Origin: VRUE01 sp963702035
Lineage (GTDB): Bacteria; Actinomycetota; Thermoleophilia; Solirubrobacterales; 70-9
Direction of reading: 5' to 3'
DNA: 64,000 nt
NCBI GenBank assembly: GCA_963702035.1
Contig: OY969700.1
Span: forward strand, 2,542,001 to 2,606,000
The notes under the pieces were generated by a model. That model was given only the letters and a program-made list of their open reading frames with translations. It did not search any database and was not told where the DNA came from. The position numbers and the translations under genes are program-made. This document shows, in pieces, positions 22,795 through 32,024 of the stretch. How positions within the stretch are numbered: position 1 is the stretch's first letter; every line of letters begins with the position of its first letter.

Positions 22795-23514
22795 ATGGTT
22801 CGTCAGGCTCGGTTCTATCTCGCAGGCGGAGTGTCGGCTACGGCCTTGGTCGTGGCCGCGGTGGTCGCGTTCGTCCTGCTCGTCTCGCTGCAGGCTCTGC
22901 GCGACTGGCCTCTCGCGGGGCTGGGCCTCGGCGGCGGCGATTCCTCTGGCGCCGCGATCGGCCCGCGCGGCTCGGCGGCAGTCGCGGGTGGCGGGGCCTC
23001 GGCTGCCTCGGCGGTAGTCGGTGGTCCATCTGCTCAGGGGCAAAATGGCTCGGGAACCGCGGGGGCCCGGGGCGGAATCGGTGGTTCGGCCTCACCCGGA
23101 TCCGGCTCGCCAGTCGCCAGCTCGCCGGCTGCGACTGCCCCCGGATCGACCGCTCCATCGCCGGCCGGTGGCGGCGGTTCAGCGGCGTCGAGCCCGGCCG
23201 GTGGCAACGCATCCGGCGGCAACGGTGGCGGTTCGGGCAACGGCGGCGGCGGAGGCTCGCCGGGCGGCGGTGGATCGGGTGGCGGCGGGGCCGGCAGCGG
23301 CTCGTCGCCTTCTGGAACCGTCGCCGGCACCGTCAACAACACTGTCTCGGGCGTCAACGAAGCGACCGGCGGCGCGCTCGGCAGCACCGGCGTCACCGAA
23401 GTCAGCGAAGAAGTGGTCAACGGCGTCGCTGGCCCCGAATCGCCAGTTGGCGAAACCGTCGACAAAACCGTCGAAAAAGTCAAAGAAACGGTCGGCGGCC
23501 TTCTCGATCGTTGA
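22795..23514 (+). CDS. membrane-anchored Gly/Ser-rich low-complexity protein
   Basis: The 239-residue protein has an N-terminal helix (ARFYLAGGVSATALVVAAVVAFVLLVSL), a long Gly/Ser/Ala/Pro-rich extracellular stretch at about residues 40-180, and a C-terminal region with short repeats (TVAGTVNNTVSGVNE, VGETVDKTVEKVKETVGGLL) that could form amphipathic helices. ATG 22795 was chosen because GGAGG stands 6 nt upstream; a TTG 6 bp earlier is less likely. It follows the M23 hydrolase, so a cell-envelope role is plausible but unproven. Confidence 0.8.
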   Translation: MVRQARFYLAGGVSATALVVAAVVAFVLLVSLQALRDWPLAGLGLGGGDSSGAAIGPRGSAAVAGGGASAASAVVGGPSAQGQNGSGTAGARGGIGGSASPGSGSPVASSPAATAPGSTAPSPAGGGGSAASSPAGGNASGGNGGGSGNGGGGGSPGGGGSGGGGAGSGSSPSGTVAGTVNNTVSGVNEATGGALGSTGVTEVSEEVVNGVAGPESPVGETVDKTVEKVKETVGGLLDR

Positions 23515-23624
23515 TTCGGTGGCCTGCTCGGCGCTGGACGCTGACCTGCATCGAACCCCTAATCGGGCTCCGATGCACGTCGCGTCGCGCGTCGCGCGTC
23601 GTCTTCCCGTCACAATGCCGTCCC

Positions 23625-24929
23625 ATGCCCGAGCGCGGACAGGCAGGCGCGGTCGCCGACCCGATCGCCGCATCGCCGGTTTACCCGGCCGGCAGCCGCG
23701 TGAACGAGCGCGGCCATCTCGAGGTCGCCGGCTGTGACGTGGTCGAGCTCGCCGCCGAACTCGGCACCCCCGCCTATGTCTACGCCGAGGACGAGATGCG
23801 GGCGCGGGCGCGGGCCTATCGCGACGCGTTCGAGCGCCGCGGCAGCGACTACGAAGTCCTCTTCGCCAGCAAGGCGTTTCCCTGCACCGCCGCCTACCGG
23901 CTCTTCGCCGAGGAGGGCCTCTCGGTCAACGTCGCCTCCGGCGGCGAGCTCCACATGGCCCTGCGCGCCGGCTTCGACCCGGCGCGGATCCACATGCACG
24001 GCAACAACAAGAGCGACGAGGAGATCCTCTTCGCCGCCCGCTCCGGCGTCGGCCACCTGATCCTCGACTCCTTCGACGAGATCGAGCGTTGCGAGCGGCT
24101 GCTCGAGCGACCGCAGGACGTGCTGATCCGGGTCACCCCTGGGATCAAGCCCTCGACCCACGACTACATCACCACCGGGCAGCTCGACTCGAAGTTCGGC
24201 TTCGGCATCGAGGACGGGCTGGCGGCGCGGGCGATCGAGCGGGTGCTCGCCTCCGACGTGCTCAACCTGGTCGGCCTGCACGCCCACATCGGCTCGCAGA
24301 TCTTCGAGCTCGAGCCCTACGCGCTGGCGATCCGCGCGATCGGCGAGCTGGCGGGGGACTGGTGCCGGCTCGTCAACGTCGGCGGCGGGCTGGGGATCGC
24401 CTACACCGCGGAGGACGAGCCGCCCTCGATCGACTCCTACGTCGGCGTCAAGGTCGACGGCGTCGTCGAGGTCTTCGGCGACGGAGTGCGGATCCTGATC
24501 GAGCCGGGGCGCTCGCTGGTCGGCAATGCCGGCCTCACCGCCTACCGGGTCGGCACGGTCAAGGAGATCCCCGGCGTCCGCACCTACGTCGCCGTCAACG
24601 GCGGCATGTCGGACAACATGCGCCCGATGCTCTACGGGTCCCGCTACGAGGCGCTGATCGCCGATCGGGCCGGCGCCGTCGCCGACACCGAGGCGACGAT
24701 CGCCGGCATGCACTGCGAGTCGGGCGACGTGCTCGTGCGCGACGCGATGCTCGCCGCCCCCGCCGTAGGCGACGTCCTCGTCACCCCCGCGACCGGCGCC
24801 TACGGCCACGCGATGGCCAGCAACTACAACGGCGTCACCCGCCCGCCCGTCGTCTTCTGTCGCGACGGCGAGGCCCGGGTCGTCGTGCGGCGCGAGTCCT
24901 ACGAGGATCTGACCTCACGCGATGCCTGA
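23625..24929 (+). CDS. lysA: diaminopimelate decarboxylase
   Basis: The 434-residue protein is a fold-type III PLP enzyme: VLFASKAFPC holds the PLP lysine (Lys83), then NVASGGELHMAL, HMHGNNKSDEEI, the phosphate-binding glycine loop NVGGGLGIAY, EPGRSLVGNAG, HCESGDVL and GAYGHAMASNYN. It decarboxylates meso-diaminopimelate to lysine, the last step of the DAP pathway. It overlaps hom by 8 bp and begins an aspartate-family operon lysA-hom-thrC-thrB. ATG 23625 was preferred to in-frame upstream codons because homology-like sequence starts after it. Confidence 0.95.
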   Translation: MPERGQAGAVADPIAASPVYPAGSRVNERGHLEVAGCDVVELAAELGTPAYVYAEDEMRARARAYRDAFERRGSDYEVLFASKAFPCTAAYRLFAEEGLSVNVASGGELHMALRAGFDPARIHMHGNNKSDEEILFAARSGVGHLILDSFDEIERCERLLERPQDVLIRVTPGIKPSTHDYITTGQLDSKFGFGIEDGLAARAIERVLASDVLNLVGLHAHIGSQIFELEPYALAIRAIGELAGDWCRLVNVGGGLGIAYTAEDEPPSIDSYVGVKVDGVVEVFGDGVRILIEPGRSLVGNAGLTAYRVGTVKEIPGVRTYVAVNGGMSDNMRPMLYGSRYEALIADRAGAVADTEATIAGMHCESGDVLVRDAMLAAPAVGDVLVTPATGAYGHAMASNYNGVTRPPVVFCRDGEARVVVRRESYEDLTSRDA

Positions 24930-26145
24930 GCCGATCCGCATCGGCCTGCTCGGCCACGGCACCGTCGGCGCCGCCTTCGCCGCCCTGCTGGCCGAGCGCG
25001 CGGGCGCCGTCGAGGCGGCGACCGGAAGGCGGCCGGAGCTGGCCGGCACGCTGACCCGCGGCGAGGGCGACTTCGGCGACATCGTCGAGCGCTCCGATCT
25101 GATCGTCGAGCTGATCGGCGGCACCGACCCGGCGCGCACCTACGTGCTCGACGCGCTGCGCGCCGGCCGGCCGGTCGTTACCGCCAACAAGCAATTGCTG
25201 GCCCAGCATGGCGAGGAGCTCTTCGGCGTCGCCCGCGAGGCGCGGGTCCAACTCCGCTTCGAGGCCGCCGTCGCCGGCGTGATCCCGATCGTGCGCACGA
25301 TCCAGGAGAGCTTCGGCGTCACCGAGATCGACAAGGTGTTCGGGATCGTCAACGGGACGACCAACTTCATCCTCAGCGAGATGGCCGCCAGCGGCGCCGC
25401 TTACGAGCAGGTGCTGGCGCGGGCGCAGGAGCTCGGCTACGCCGAGGCCGACCCGAGCGACGACGTCAACGGAGCCGACGCCGCGGCGAAGATGGCGATC
25501 CTCGCCCGGCTCGCCTTCCACACCCCGGTCACCCTCGACCAGGTCGCCTACGAGGGGATCGAGGCGATCCAGCCAGACGACCTCGCCTACGCCAAGGAGC
25601 TCGACCTCTCGCTGAAGCTGCTCGGCGTCGCCGAGCGCCGCGACGGCGGGATCAGCGTGCGCGTCTTCCCCTGCTTCCTCTACGGCGGCCACCCGCTGGC
25701 CCCGATCGGCGGCCCCTTCAACGCGGTGATGGTCGAGGCGGCGGCGATCACCGAGGTGACGATGTCGGGGCCCGGCGCGGGCGGGGTCGAGACCGCCTCG
25801 GCGGTGCTCGGCGACGTCGTCTCGATCCTCTCCGGCGACGCCCCGGTGCACGAGGCCCGCGAGCAGCTGCCGCTCGTCGCCGACGTCACCTCCTCCTTCT
25901 ACCTGCACCTCGAGGTCGCCGACGAGCCCGGCGTGCTCGCCCGGATCGCCCAGGTGCTGGGCGAGAAAGAGATCTCGGTGAAGAGCGTCGTCCAGCGCGG
26001 CAGCGGAGGTGACGCGCGCCTGGTGATGGTCGTCCACGAGTGCCTCGAGTCGAGCTTCGCCGCGGCGGTCGAGGAGATCGGCCGGCTCGACGACATCCGC
26101 TCTCAGCCCCGCTTCATCCGCGTCATCGAGGAGCAGTTCGTTTGA
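24922..26145 (+). CDS. hom: homoserine dehydrogenase with C-terminal ACT domain
   Basis: The 407-residue protein starts with an NAD(P)-binding loop (IRIGLLGHGTVGAAFA), has the catalytic region KVFGIVNGTTNFILSEM and AQELGYAEADPSDDVNGADAAAKMAILARLAF, and ends in an ACT domain at about residues 325-405 (FYLHLEVADEPGVLARIAQVLGEKEISVKSVVQRG) expected to give feedback control by threonine. It reduces aspartate semialdehyde to homoserine. It overlaps lysA by 8 bp and thrC by 4 bp. Confidence 0.96.
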   Translation: MPEPIRIGLLGHGTVGAAFAALLAERAGAVEAATGRRPELAGTLTRGEGDFGDIVERSDLIVELIGGTDPARTYVLDALRAGRPVVTANKQLLAQHGEELFGVAREARVQLRFEAAVAGVIPIVRTIQESFGVTEIDKVFGIVNGTTNFILSEMAASGAAYEQVLARAQELGYAEADPSDDVNGADAAAKMAILARLAFHTPVTLDQVAYEGIEAIQPDDLAYAKELDLSLKLLGVAERRDGGISVRVFPCFLYGGHPLAPIGGPFNAVMVEAAAITEVTMSGPGAGGVETASAVLGDVVSILSGDAPVHEAREQLPLVADVTSSFYLHLEVADEPGVLARIAQVLGEKEISVKSVVQRGSGGDARLVMVVHECLESSFAAAVEEIGRLDDIRSQPRFIRVIEEQFV

Positions 26146-27173
26146 AGCCTCTGATCGAGCGGTACCGCGACCGCCTGCCGCTCGAGCCGGGCGACCCGGT
26201 CGTCTCGCTCAACGAGGGGTCGACTCCGTTGATCGAGGCGCCGCGGCTCTCAGAGCGGATCGAGGCGCGCGCCTATCTCAAGTTCGAAGGTGCGAACCCG
26301 ACCGGGTCGTTCAAGGACCGCGGGATGACCGTCGCCGTCTCGCGGGCGAAGGGGCGTGGGGCGGAGGCGGTGATCTGCGCCTCGACCGGCAATACCGCCG
26401 CCAGCGCCGCCGCCTACGCGGCGCGGGCGGGGATGCGCGGCGCGGTGATCGTGCCCGAGGGCAAGATCGCGATCGGCAAGCTCGCCCAGGCGCTGATGCA
26501 CGGCGCCCGCGTCGTCGCCCTGCAGGGTAACTTCGACGAGGCGCTGCGGATCGTCCGCGAGCTCGCTCAGAAGCACCCGATCGAGCTGGTCAACTCGGTC
26601 AACCCCTACCGGATCGAGGGCCAGAAGACCGCCGCCTTCGAGGTCGTCGAGGAGCTCGGCGGCGCGCCCGGGGCGCTGGCGATCCCGGTCGGCAACGCCG
26701 GCAACGTGACCGCCTGGTGGCGCGGCTTCGAGCAGCTCGGTGTCGCCCCGGTCGTCTACGGGTTCCAGGCCGAGGGCGCGGCGCCGCTGGTCGGCGGCGC
26801 GCCGGTCGCCGAGCCGGAGACGGTCGCGTCGGCGATCCGGATCGGCAACCCGGCCCGCTGGGAGGAGGCGATGACCGCCTTCACCGCCTCGCGCGGCCGC
26901 GTCGCGGCGGTCTCCGACGAGCAGATCCTCGACGCCTACCACTGGCTGGCCACCAGCGAGGGGGTCTTCTGCGAGCCGGCTTCGGCGGCCTCGGTCGCCG
27001 GCCTGCTCGCCCACGGCCTACCGGTGGTCGAGGGCGCGCCCGCTCCGGAGTCGGTCGTCTGCGTGCTCACCGGGCACGGCCTCAAGGACCCCGACACGGC
27101 GCTCTCCAAAGCCCCCGCCGTGATCAACTGCGAGAACGACCTCAGCGCGGTCGAGCGCGCGGTGTTCGATTGA
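26142..27173 (+). CDS. thrC: threonine synthase
   Basis: The protein has 343 residues if translation starts at TTG 26142, whose last bases overlap the hom stop (TTGA). The PLP lysine is in NPTGSFKDRGM (Lys58), followed by CASTGNTAASAAAYAARAGM and the phosphate-binding IPVGNAGNVTAWWRGF. It converts O-phosphohomoserine to threonine. No ATG is available near this position, and a later start would cut into the conserved N-terminus. The gene sits between hom and thrB, and the same TTGA overlap is used at the next junction. Confidence 0.95.
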   Translation: MKPLIERYRDRLPLEPGDPVVSLNEGSTPLIEAPRLSERIEARAYLKFEGANPTGSFKDRGMTVAVSRAKGRGAEAVICASTGNTAASAAAYAARAGMRGAVIVPEGKIAIGKLAQALMHGARVVALQGNFDEALRIVRELAQKHPIELVNSVNPYRIEGQKTAAFEVVEELGGAPGALAIPVGNAGNVTAWWRGFEQLGVAPVVYGFQAEGAAPLVGGAPVAEPETVASAIRIGNPARWEEAMTAFTASRGRVAAVSDEQILDAYHWLATSEGVFCEPASAASVAGLLAHGLPVVEGAPAPESVVCVLTGHGLKDPDTALSKAPAVINCENDLSAVERAVFD

Positions 27174-28051
27174 CCGTCCGCCACCGGCTCGTCCGCGTGC
27201 CCGCCTCCTCGGCCAACCTCGGCCCGGGCTACGACGTGATGGCGGCGGCGCTCGACCTCTTCCTCGAGCTCGAGGTGGAGGAGGCGGGAGAGTTCTCATT
27301 CGACCCCGGCGGCCTCGACCTGCCGACCGGGCGCGACAACCTGCTCGTGCGCGCCTTCGAGAGCCTGCGTCCCGCCGACGGGATCGCCTTCCGCCTCAAG
27401 CGGGCGATCCCGCTGGCCCGCGGGCTCGGCTCCAGCGCGGCCGCGATCGTCGCCGGCCTGGCGGCGGCCGACCACCTGTATGAGCTGGCGCTGTCGCGCG
27501 AGCAGCTGCTCGTCCGCGCGACCGAGCTCGAGGGCCATCCCGACAACGTGGCGGCGGCGATCTACGGCGGCTTCGTCGTCTGCGCCGCCGGCGAGGGCGG
27601 CGGGCCGGTCGCTGCCCGCTTCGACCCTCCGGGCGGGCTGGAGGGGATCGTCGTGATCCCGCCCGAGGAAGTCTCGACCGAGCGCGCCCGCGAGGCGATC
27701 CCCGCCGAGGTCCCGCTTGCCGACGCCGTCGCCAACGTCGCCGCCGCCTCGCGGCTGGTGCTCGGCCTCGAGCGCGCCGACCTCGATCTGGTCGCCTCCG
27801 GCCTCGCCGACCGCATCCACCAGGAGCGTCGCCGCGCGCTCTATCCGCGCTCGATGGACCTGGTCAACGAGGCGCGCGCGCTCGGCGCGCTTGGCGCGAC
27901 GATCTCCGGCGCCGGCCCGACCGTGCTCGTCTGGACCACCTGGCAGGACGCCGGCAAGGTCAGCGGCGAGCTCGAACGCCGCTGCGAGGGCTGGGCCGAG
28001 GTCCGCCGCCTCCCCTTCACGCCCCACGGCGCCGACGTCCCCGAGCTCTGA
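27170..28051 (+). CDS. thrB: homoserine kinase
   Basis: The 293-residue GHMP kinase starts at TTG 27170 overlapping the thrC stop (TTGA), and reads TVRHRLVRVPASSANLGPGYDVMAAALDL. The ATP-binding GHMP motif is IPLARGLGSSAAAIVAGLAAADH, with EGHPDNVAAAIYGGFVV following, and the C-terminal GHMP motif is LGATISGAGPTVLVW. It phosphorylates homoserine for threonine synthase. The operon is a tightly overlapping set that should give near-equal synthesis of the three threonine enzymes. Confidence 0.95.
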   Translation: MTVRHRLVRVPASSANLGPGYDVMAAALDLFLELEVEEAGEFSFDPGGLDLPTGRDNLLVRAFESLRPADGIAFRLKRAIPLARGLGSSAAAIVAGLAAADHLYELALSREQLLVRATELEGHPDNVAAAIYGGFVVCAAGEGGGPVAARFDPPGGLEGIVVIPPEEVSTERAREAIPAEVPLADAVANVAAASRLVLGLERADLDLVASGLADRIHQERRRALYPRSMDLVNEARALGALGATISGAGPTVLVWTTWQDAGKVSGELERRCEGWAEVRRLPFTPHGADVPEL

Positions 28052-28055
28052 GCGG

Positions 28056-28430
28056 GTGCGCTGGGTGATCCAGATCGGCCTGATCGAGCTGGCGCTCGGC
28101 GGCCTGCTCGGCTGGGCGATGGTGGTCCGCGAGGAGAAGCGCGAGTGGCTGCGGCAGATCGGGATCGTCGCCCCGCAGCGGATCCGCCAGGTCCACCTCG
28201 ACTACGTGATGATGGGCCTGATCCTGATCGGCGTCGGCCTCGCCGTCTCCGACCTGCCGACCGCGGTCGCGGTAGCGCTCGTCTTCGGCACGCTGGTCAA
28301 CCCCTTCCTCTTCGTCCCCCTCGCCTTCGACCCTGAGATCGAGAAACGAGCCTGGTACCGGCTGCTGGCGGTCATCTCGTTCTTAGGCGTCAGCGGCGGC
28401 CTCGTCGCTGCAGCGATTGTCGGGCCCTGA
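28056..28430 (+). CDS. small multi-pass membrane protein
   Basis: The 124-residue protein starts at GTG 28056, 5 bp after thrB, and has hydrophobic helices at about residues 5-24, 46-66, 70-90 and 102-122. No family is recognised. Position at the end of the threonine operon suggests co-transcription, but there is no sequence evidence for an amino-acid transport role. Its stop lies 21 bp from the end of the convergent restriction-modification gene, at the boundary where base composition becomes visibly richer in A and T. Confidence 0.75.
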   Translation: MRWVIQIGLIELALGGLLGWAMVVREEKREWLRQIGIVAPQRIRQVHLDYVMMGLILIGVGLAVSDLPTAVAVALVFGTLVNPFLFVPLAFDPEIEKRAWYRLLAVISFLGVSGGLVAAAIVGP

Positions 28431-28450
28431 CTATTTGGCTGGAACCGAGC

Positions 28451-31400
28451 TCAGTCAGCGTCGATAACGAGCTGCTCAGGTTCTCCCCGATTCACCTTGG
28501 GCGCAGCCCGTTCACTGGCGGACGGGGTCGGAAGTTCGGCAGCTTCGAAGATCGGCCCATCAACGATGTCCGCAAGCAGAGTGGCGGCTTGTGGAACCAG
28601 GTCGATCGTCTGCTCGACGATCCAGAGCAGCTTGCAAAGCTCCTCGGTGAATGACGCGGGCCACTGCTCTGGGCGGATATCGTCCAAAGTGGAGGACCTT
28701 CTGCCTGCGCCCTCCTTCATTCGATACGCGAGCCACGATTTAATGACCTTGAGGCCGGAGACGCTGAAATCCCACACCTCAGGCGCGACTGGCTCGAATA
28801 CCCCAGATCCGATGGTGAGTCGCTTTGCCTTACGGTCGTACTCGAAGCTTTCTGGGTAGGCGTCTGCCCCCGACGGTACGCCGACGGTGCACTTGGCGGC
28901 CCCCGCTGGGACAGCGCCATGTTTCTCACCATCGGGGACAAGACGCTCGCCATAGGTGTGCAGCCAGATCAGTCGCCGGCCGATCACGGTGGTCTTCTCG
29001 AACAGCTCGGCGTCTTTCGTGATCGGGATTCGCGGCCCGGGGATTTCCAGCTCGGCCGCGAAGCGGTCGGTGTAGTCACCAGCAAGGACGGCGTAGACGT
29101 ACGCGAGCAGATCCTGCGGCAGAACCTCCTCATCAAGAGTCGCTGCCAGAGCCTCGATAAGTCCGGAGGTCACGTTGGGTTCCGTCGCTTGCGCATCGCG
29201 CCAGAGCGGAATGACGTGCTTCGCGCCAAATGAGCCTCGAAAGTGGTCTAGATCCGGAATGTCCGCAGCAGCAGTGGCGGCTTGCCCTCTACCCAGAAGT
29301 CCCGTCAGGAGGCTCGTGATGAACACCTGCTCAGGCCCATCGACAAGCCACAACGGCGGCCGCGGCCTATCGATGAGCCTCGCATCGGGGAGCATCCACT
29401 GGCGGTCGAAGCTCCGGTATGCGAAGCGCTTGGCCGGGATGGGGTCAGCGTCCGCCGTGAGCTCGCCGATCGGAATGAGCTCATCTGACGGTACCCGCAG
29501 GTCGTGCGCAGGTTTGGCGGGGTTCTTGGCGGTCGTAGAGCGCATCAGACCCACCCGCTCATCGGGCGTTGCCGCGACCAGGTTCGCCCAGCGCCGGCCG
29601 AGCACCTGACGCGCCGCCGATATCGGCCAGGTGCGCTTGAACTGGATTCCTGAATGCTGCCACGGGAATAGGTCCGTCAGGAGAGGCCAAGCCATGTAAT
29701 TTCCCTCTTGCTCGGGGAGTAGCGGCTCTTCCCAACCGGAGAAGCAGTCTTCCCACTCCAGATCGGCAAACGACTCGATCGCCGCCAGTCGCTCCAGCTT
29801 CTCCTCCTGCGTACCATCGATCAGCGCTCCGCAGTACCGGACCCTGGCTGGCTGCTCCGAGTGAGCCGACTCGGTTCGAATCCCGACCGCGATTGCCACC
29901 GGCGTCTGGATCGCGAAGACGTTCTCGCTCCTGCGGGCACCCAGGTTGTCGCCCCCGAGGTCGAGAATCCAAAGTTCGTCGAAGGTTGCCCGCATCACCT
30001 TGCGCATGCCGGCGAACGCCGGCCCGCGCAAGTAGGACGAAGCCGTTATGAAGCTGACCACACCCCCGGCGCCACTCTGCTCGAAGACCTTCCACATGGC
30101 CCAGCGCCAGAAGTAGACATAGTCGTTGTAGAGGTTCTTCAGCTGCCCGCCGGCTCCGGATTCACGCACCGGCTCGATGAAATCGTCGAGGATCGGGTCT
30201 TCACCGTCATCGCCAAAGCGGACCCAGCCCCCCTTGCGCTCGGTGCCCTCGTCGTCGGGGTCGATCTGCTGGCGGTCATACGGTGGGTTACCGATGCAGA
30301 CGAGGACCCGCTCATCCGCCTTGACCCTGCGAGCGCGCTCGTTCTCCTCGCTCAGCTTTCGATGCGTTAGCGACGTCTGTTTCCCTTTGCCGGGTACGAA
30401 CGGGCTCTCCAGGGTGTCGGCGAGATAGACGCGGGCGCCGTCCTCGGGAAGGGTTCCCCCCCGCTCCAGAATGCGCTGGGCCACGCGGAGGTGTGCAACC
30501 GCGTATGGGCCGACGAGGATCTCGAAGCCGTGGAAGTTTCGCGCGGCGCTCGTCGCTCTCCCTGCCGCCTCACCGGGGCCGAAGCGCGCGGTGGCTTCGG
30601 AGAGGCCTTCGTCGATGGCGGCCAGTAGATAAGTGCCCGTTCCGGCCGCCGGGTCGAGGAGGACGACATCGTCGTCAACGATTCCGAGTCCCTTGTCGAA
30701 CTGCTCGTGCAAAAGCTCGGTGACGAGCCTCACCTGTGCCCGCACAACTTGCGCCGGCGTGTAATAGACGCCACGGTTGTTGCGTAGTTTCGGATCGTAG
30801 GCGGCCAGGAAATCCTCGTAGAAATAGAGCCAGGGATCGACGTCGGTACCGCTGGCCATCATCGTTGGGTCAACGGCACCCACGATCCGCTCCAGGAGGT
30901 CGAGTGGGACCTTGACCTCAGCCCGCGCCTCTTTCTGGGCGAGGATTCGCAGCACCTGTGCAAGCAGACCGTGGCGGATATCGAGGCGATCGGCAGCATT
31001 TGCGGAAAGGTTTTCCTCGCCTTCGACGCGGGCAAGCAGCAGGGCGTAGGTGACGGTTTGTGCATAAGCGTCCGCGAATTGCCGATCGTCGGCATCGGCG
31101 AAAAGGAAATGTCGCCACTCATCGGCCAGCATCTGCATCGCTGAACCTTCCTTGTCCAGGGCGGCGAATGCGTCGTCTCGCAAGAGTCGGCACAGGGGCG
31201 CCAGGGCCTCCGCCAGACCTCGCGGCGAGGTTGGCACGATCGGCTCCCAGCTCGTGAAATCGCGAAGCAGGATCTCAAGGTCGCGGACGTTGTCTTTCGA
31301 AATTGCCGCGCCGCCCTCGGTGGTCGCGTCGCCAGAGAGTCGTATGACTTTGCCTTGGCGCTCACCGGTGCGATAGAGCGACCACTCATTCCCGTCGGTG

Positions 31401-31738
31401 TAAAGCAGATTTGGATGATTTCGGAACTTCTTCCACTGCTTGGCGTCATCGGTTTTGAACTTCGACGGCTGAGCGCCTTTGCCGGGAGCCTTCAGCTCAA
31501 CGTGCCCGGTGACCGCGCCGTTGACTGCGATTGCGACATCTGGTCTGCCCTTCAACTCGACCATCGCAGCCTCGGTCGTAGCCACGATCTCAACGCCGAT
31601 GACGTTGCCCAGCTCTTGCATCAGTTGCACGACCGGATGCTTGAGCTGATCCTCCGGCTGGGCATGGCTGGCGCCTATCGCGCCGTAGGCGGTCTGAAGC
31701 GCTTCACCGAATTTTTCGAGTATTTCTTTCAGGTTCAC
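28451..31738 (-). CDS. type ISP/IIG-like restriction-modification enzyme (N6-adenine methyltransferase with nuclease motif)
   Basis: The 1095-residue protein combines an N-terminal PD-(D/E)XK-like nuclease motif (RPDVAIAVN...VELKAPGK; Asp67, Glu81, Lys83), a helical linker, an N6-adenine methyltransferase with motif I LLDPAAGTGTYLL (Asp362-Gly367) and motif IV CIGNPPYDRQ (Asn484-Tyr487), and a long C-terminal region resembling the type ISP specificity domain. No helicase motifs are seen, which separates it from full-length LlaGI-type enzymes. It would cut incoming DNA lacking its own methyl mark. The start is GTG. The gene is visibly more A/T-rich than its neighbours and sits beside a possible toxin-antitoxin pair, consistent with horizontal acquisition. 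Confidence 0.85.
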   Translation of the reverse strand: MNLKEILEKFGEALQTAYGAIGASHAQPEDQLKHPVVQLMQELGNVIGVEIVATTEAAMVELKGRPDVAIAVNGAVTGHVELKAPGKGAQPSKFKTDDAKQWKKFRNHPNLLYTDGNEWSLYRTGERQGKVIRLSGDATTEGGAAISKDNVRDLEILLRDFTSWEPIVPTSPRGLAEALAPLCRLLRDDAFAALDKEGSAMQMLADEWRHFLFADADDRQFADAYAQTVTYALLLARVEGEENLSANAADRLDIRHGLLAQVLRILAQKEARAEVKVPLDLLERIVGAVDPTMMASGTDVDPWLYFYEDFLAAYDPKLRNNRGVYYTPAQVVRAQVRLVTELLHEQFDKGLGIVDDDVVLLDPAAGTGTYLLAAIDEGLSEATARFGPGEAAGRATSAARNFHGFEILVGPYAVAHLRVAQRILERGGTLPEDGARVYLADTLESPFVPGKGKQTSLTHRKLSEENERARRVKADERVLVCIGNPPYDRQQIDPDDEGTERKGGWVRFGDDGEDPILDDFIEPVRESGAGGQLKNLYNDYVYFWRWAMWKVFEQSGAGGVVSFITASSYLRGPAFAGMRKVMRATFDELWILDLGGDNLGARRSENVFAIQTPVAIAVGIRTESAHSEQPARVRYCGALIDGTQEEKLERLAAIESFADLEWEDCFSGWEEPLLPEQEGNYMAWPLLTDLFPWQHSGIQFKRTWPISAARQVLGRRWANLVAATPDERVGLMRSTTAKNPAKPAHDLRVPSDELIPIGELTADADPIPAKRFAYRSFDRQWMLPDARLIDRPRPPLWLVDGPEQVFITSLLTGLLGRGQAATAAADIPDLDHFRGSFGAKHVIPLWRDAQATEPNVTSGLIEALAATLDEEVLPQDLLAYVYAVLAGDYTDRFAAELEIPGPRIPITKDAELFEKTTVIGRRLIWLHTYGERLVPDGEKHGAVPAGAAKCTVGVPSGADAYPESFEYDRKAKRLTIGSGVFEPVAPEVWDFSVSGLKVIKSWLAYRMKEGAGRRSSTLDDIRPEQWPASFTEELCKLLWIVEQTIDLVPQAATLLADIVDGPIFEAAELPTPSASERAAPKVNRGEPEQLVIDAD

Positions 31739-31811
31739 GAGTTCGGATTCTCGCTTTCCCGGCGGATGCCGGGTGGGGGGAGAGTTTTCGTCGTCGGATC
31801 CTTAAGGGGGC

Positions 31812-32024
31812 ATGCGGCTCTCGCGGCATGCGAAGAACTACCTTCGGCGCCTCGGGGCATCGGTGATGGAGGTCGAACGCGTCATCGAGGAGCCTGTCGA
31901 ATTCGATCGCGATAGGAACGGAAAGCCTCGATACACGGGGGAGATACAAGGCGTCCGCGTCCGCGTGGTCGTCGCACTTGACGAGCCGGACTTGATCGTC
32001 ACAATCCATGACAGGAGAAGCTGA
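31812..32024 (+). CDS. DUF4258-type small protein (possible RNase toxin)
   Basis: The 70-residue protein MRLSRHAKNYLRRLGASVME continues VERVIEEPVEFDRDRNGKPRYTGEIQGVRVRVVVALDEPDLIVTIHDRRS. The 'HA' near the N-terminus, a central helix and the C-terminal VVV...IVTI strands match DUF4258, a RelE/BrnT-like small fold. It overlaps the following DUF2283 gene by one base (TGATG). DUF4258-DUF2283 neighbours are common and have been proposed to be toxin-antitoxin-like, which is not proven. Confidence 0.7.
   Translation: MRLSRHAKNYLRRLGASVMEVERVIEEPVEFDRDRNGKPRYTGEIQGVRVRVVVALDEPDLIVTIHDRRS

Noticed and set aside
23577..23602. Short CGCGT-type tandem repeat before lysA
   Set aside because: Only a few imperfect units; simple-sequence composition effect in high-GC DNA.
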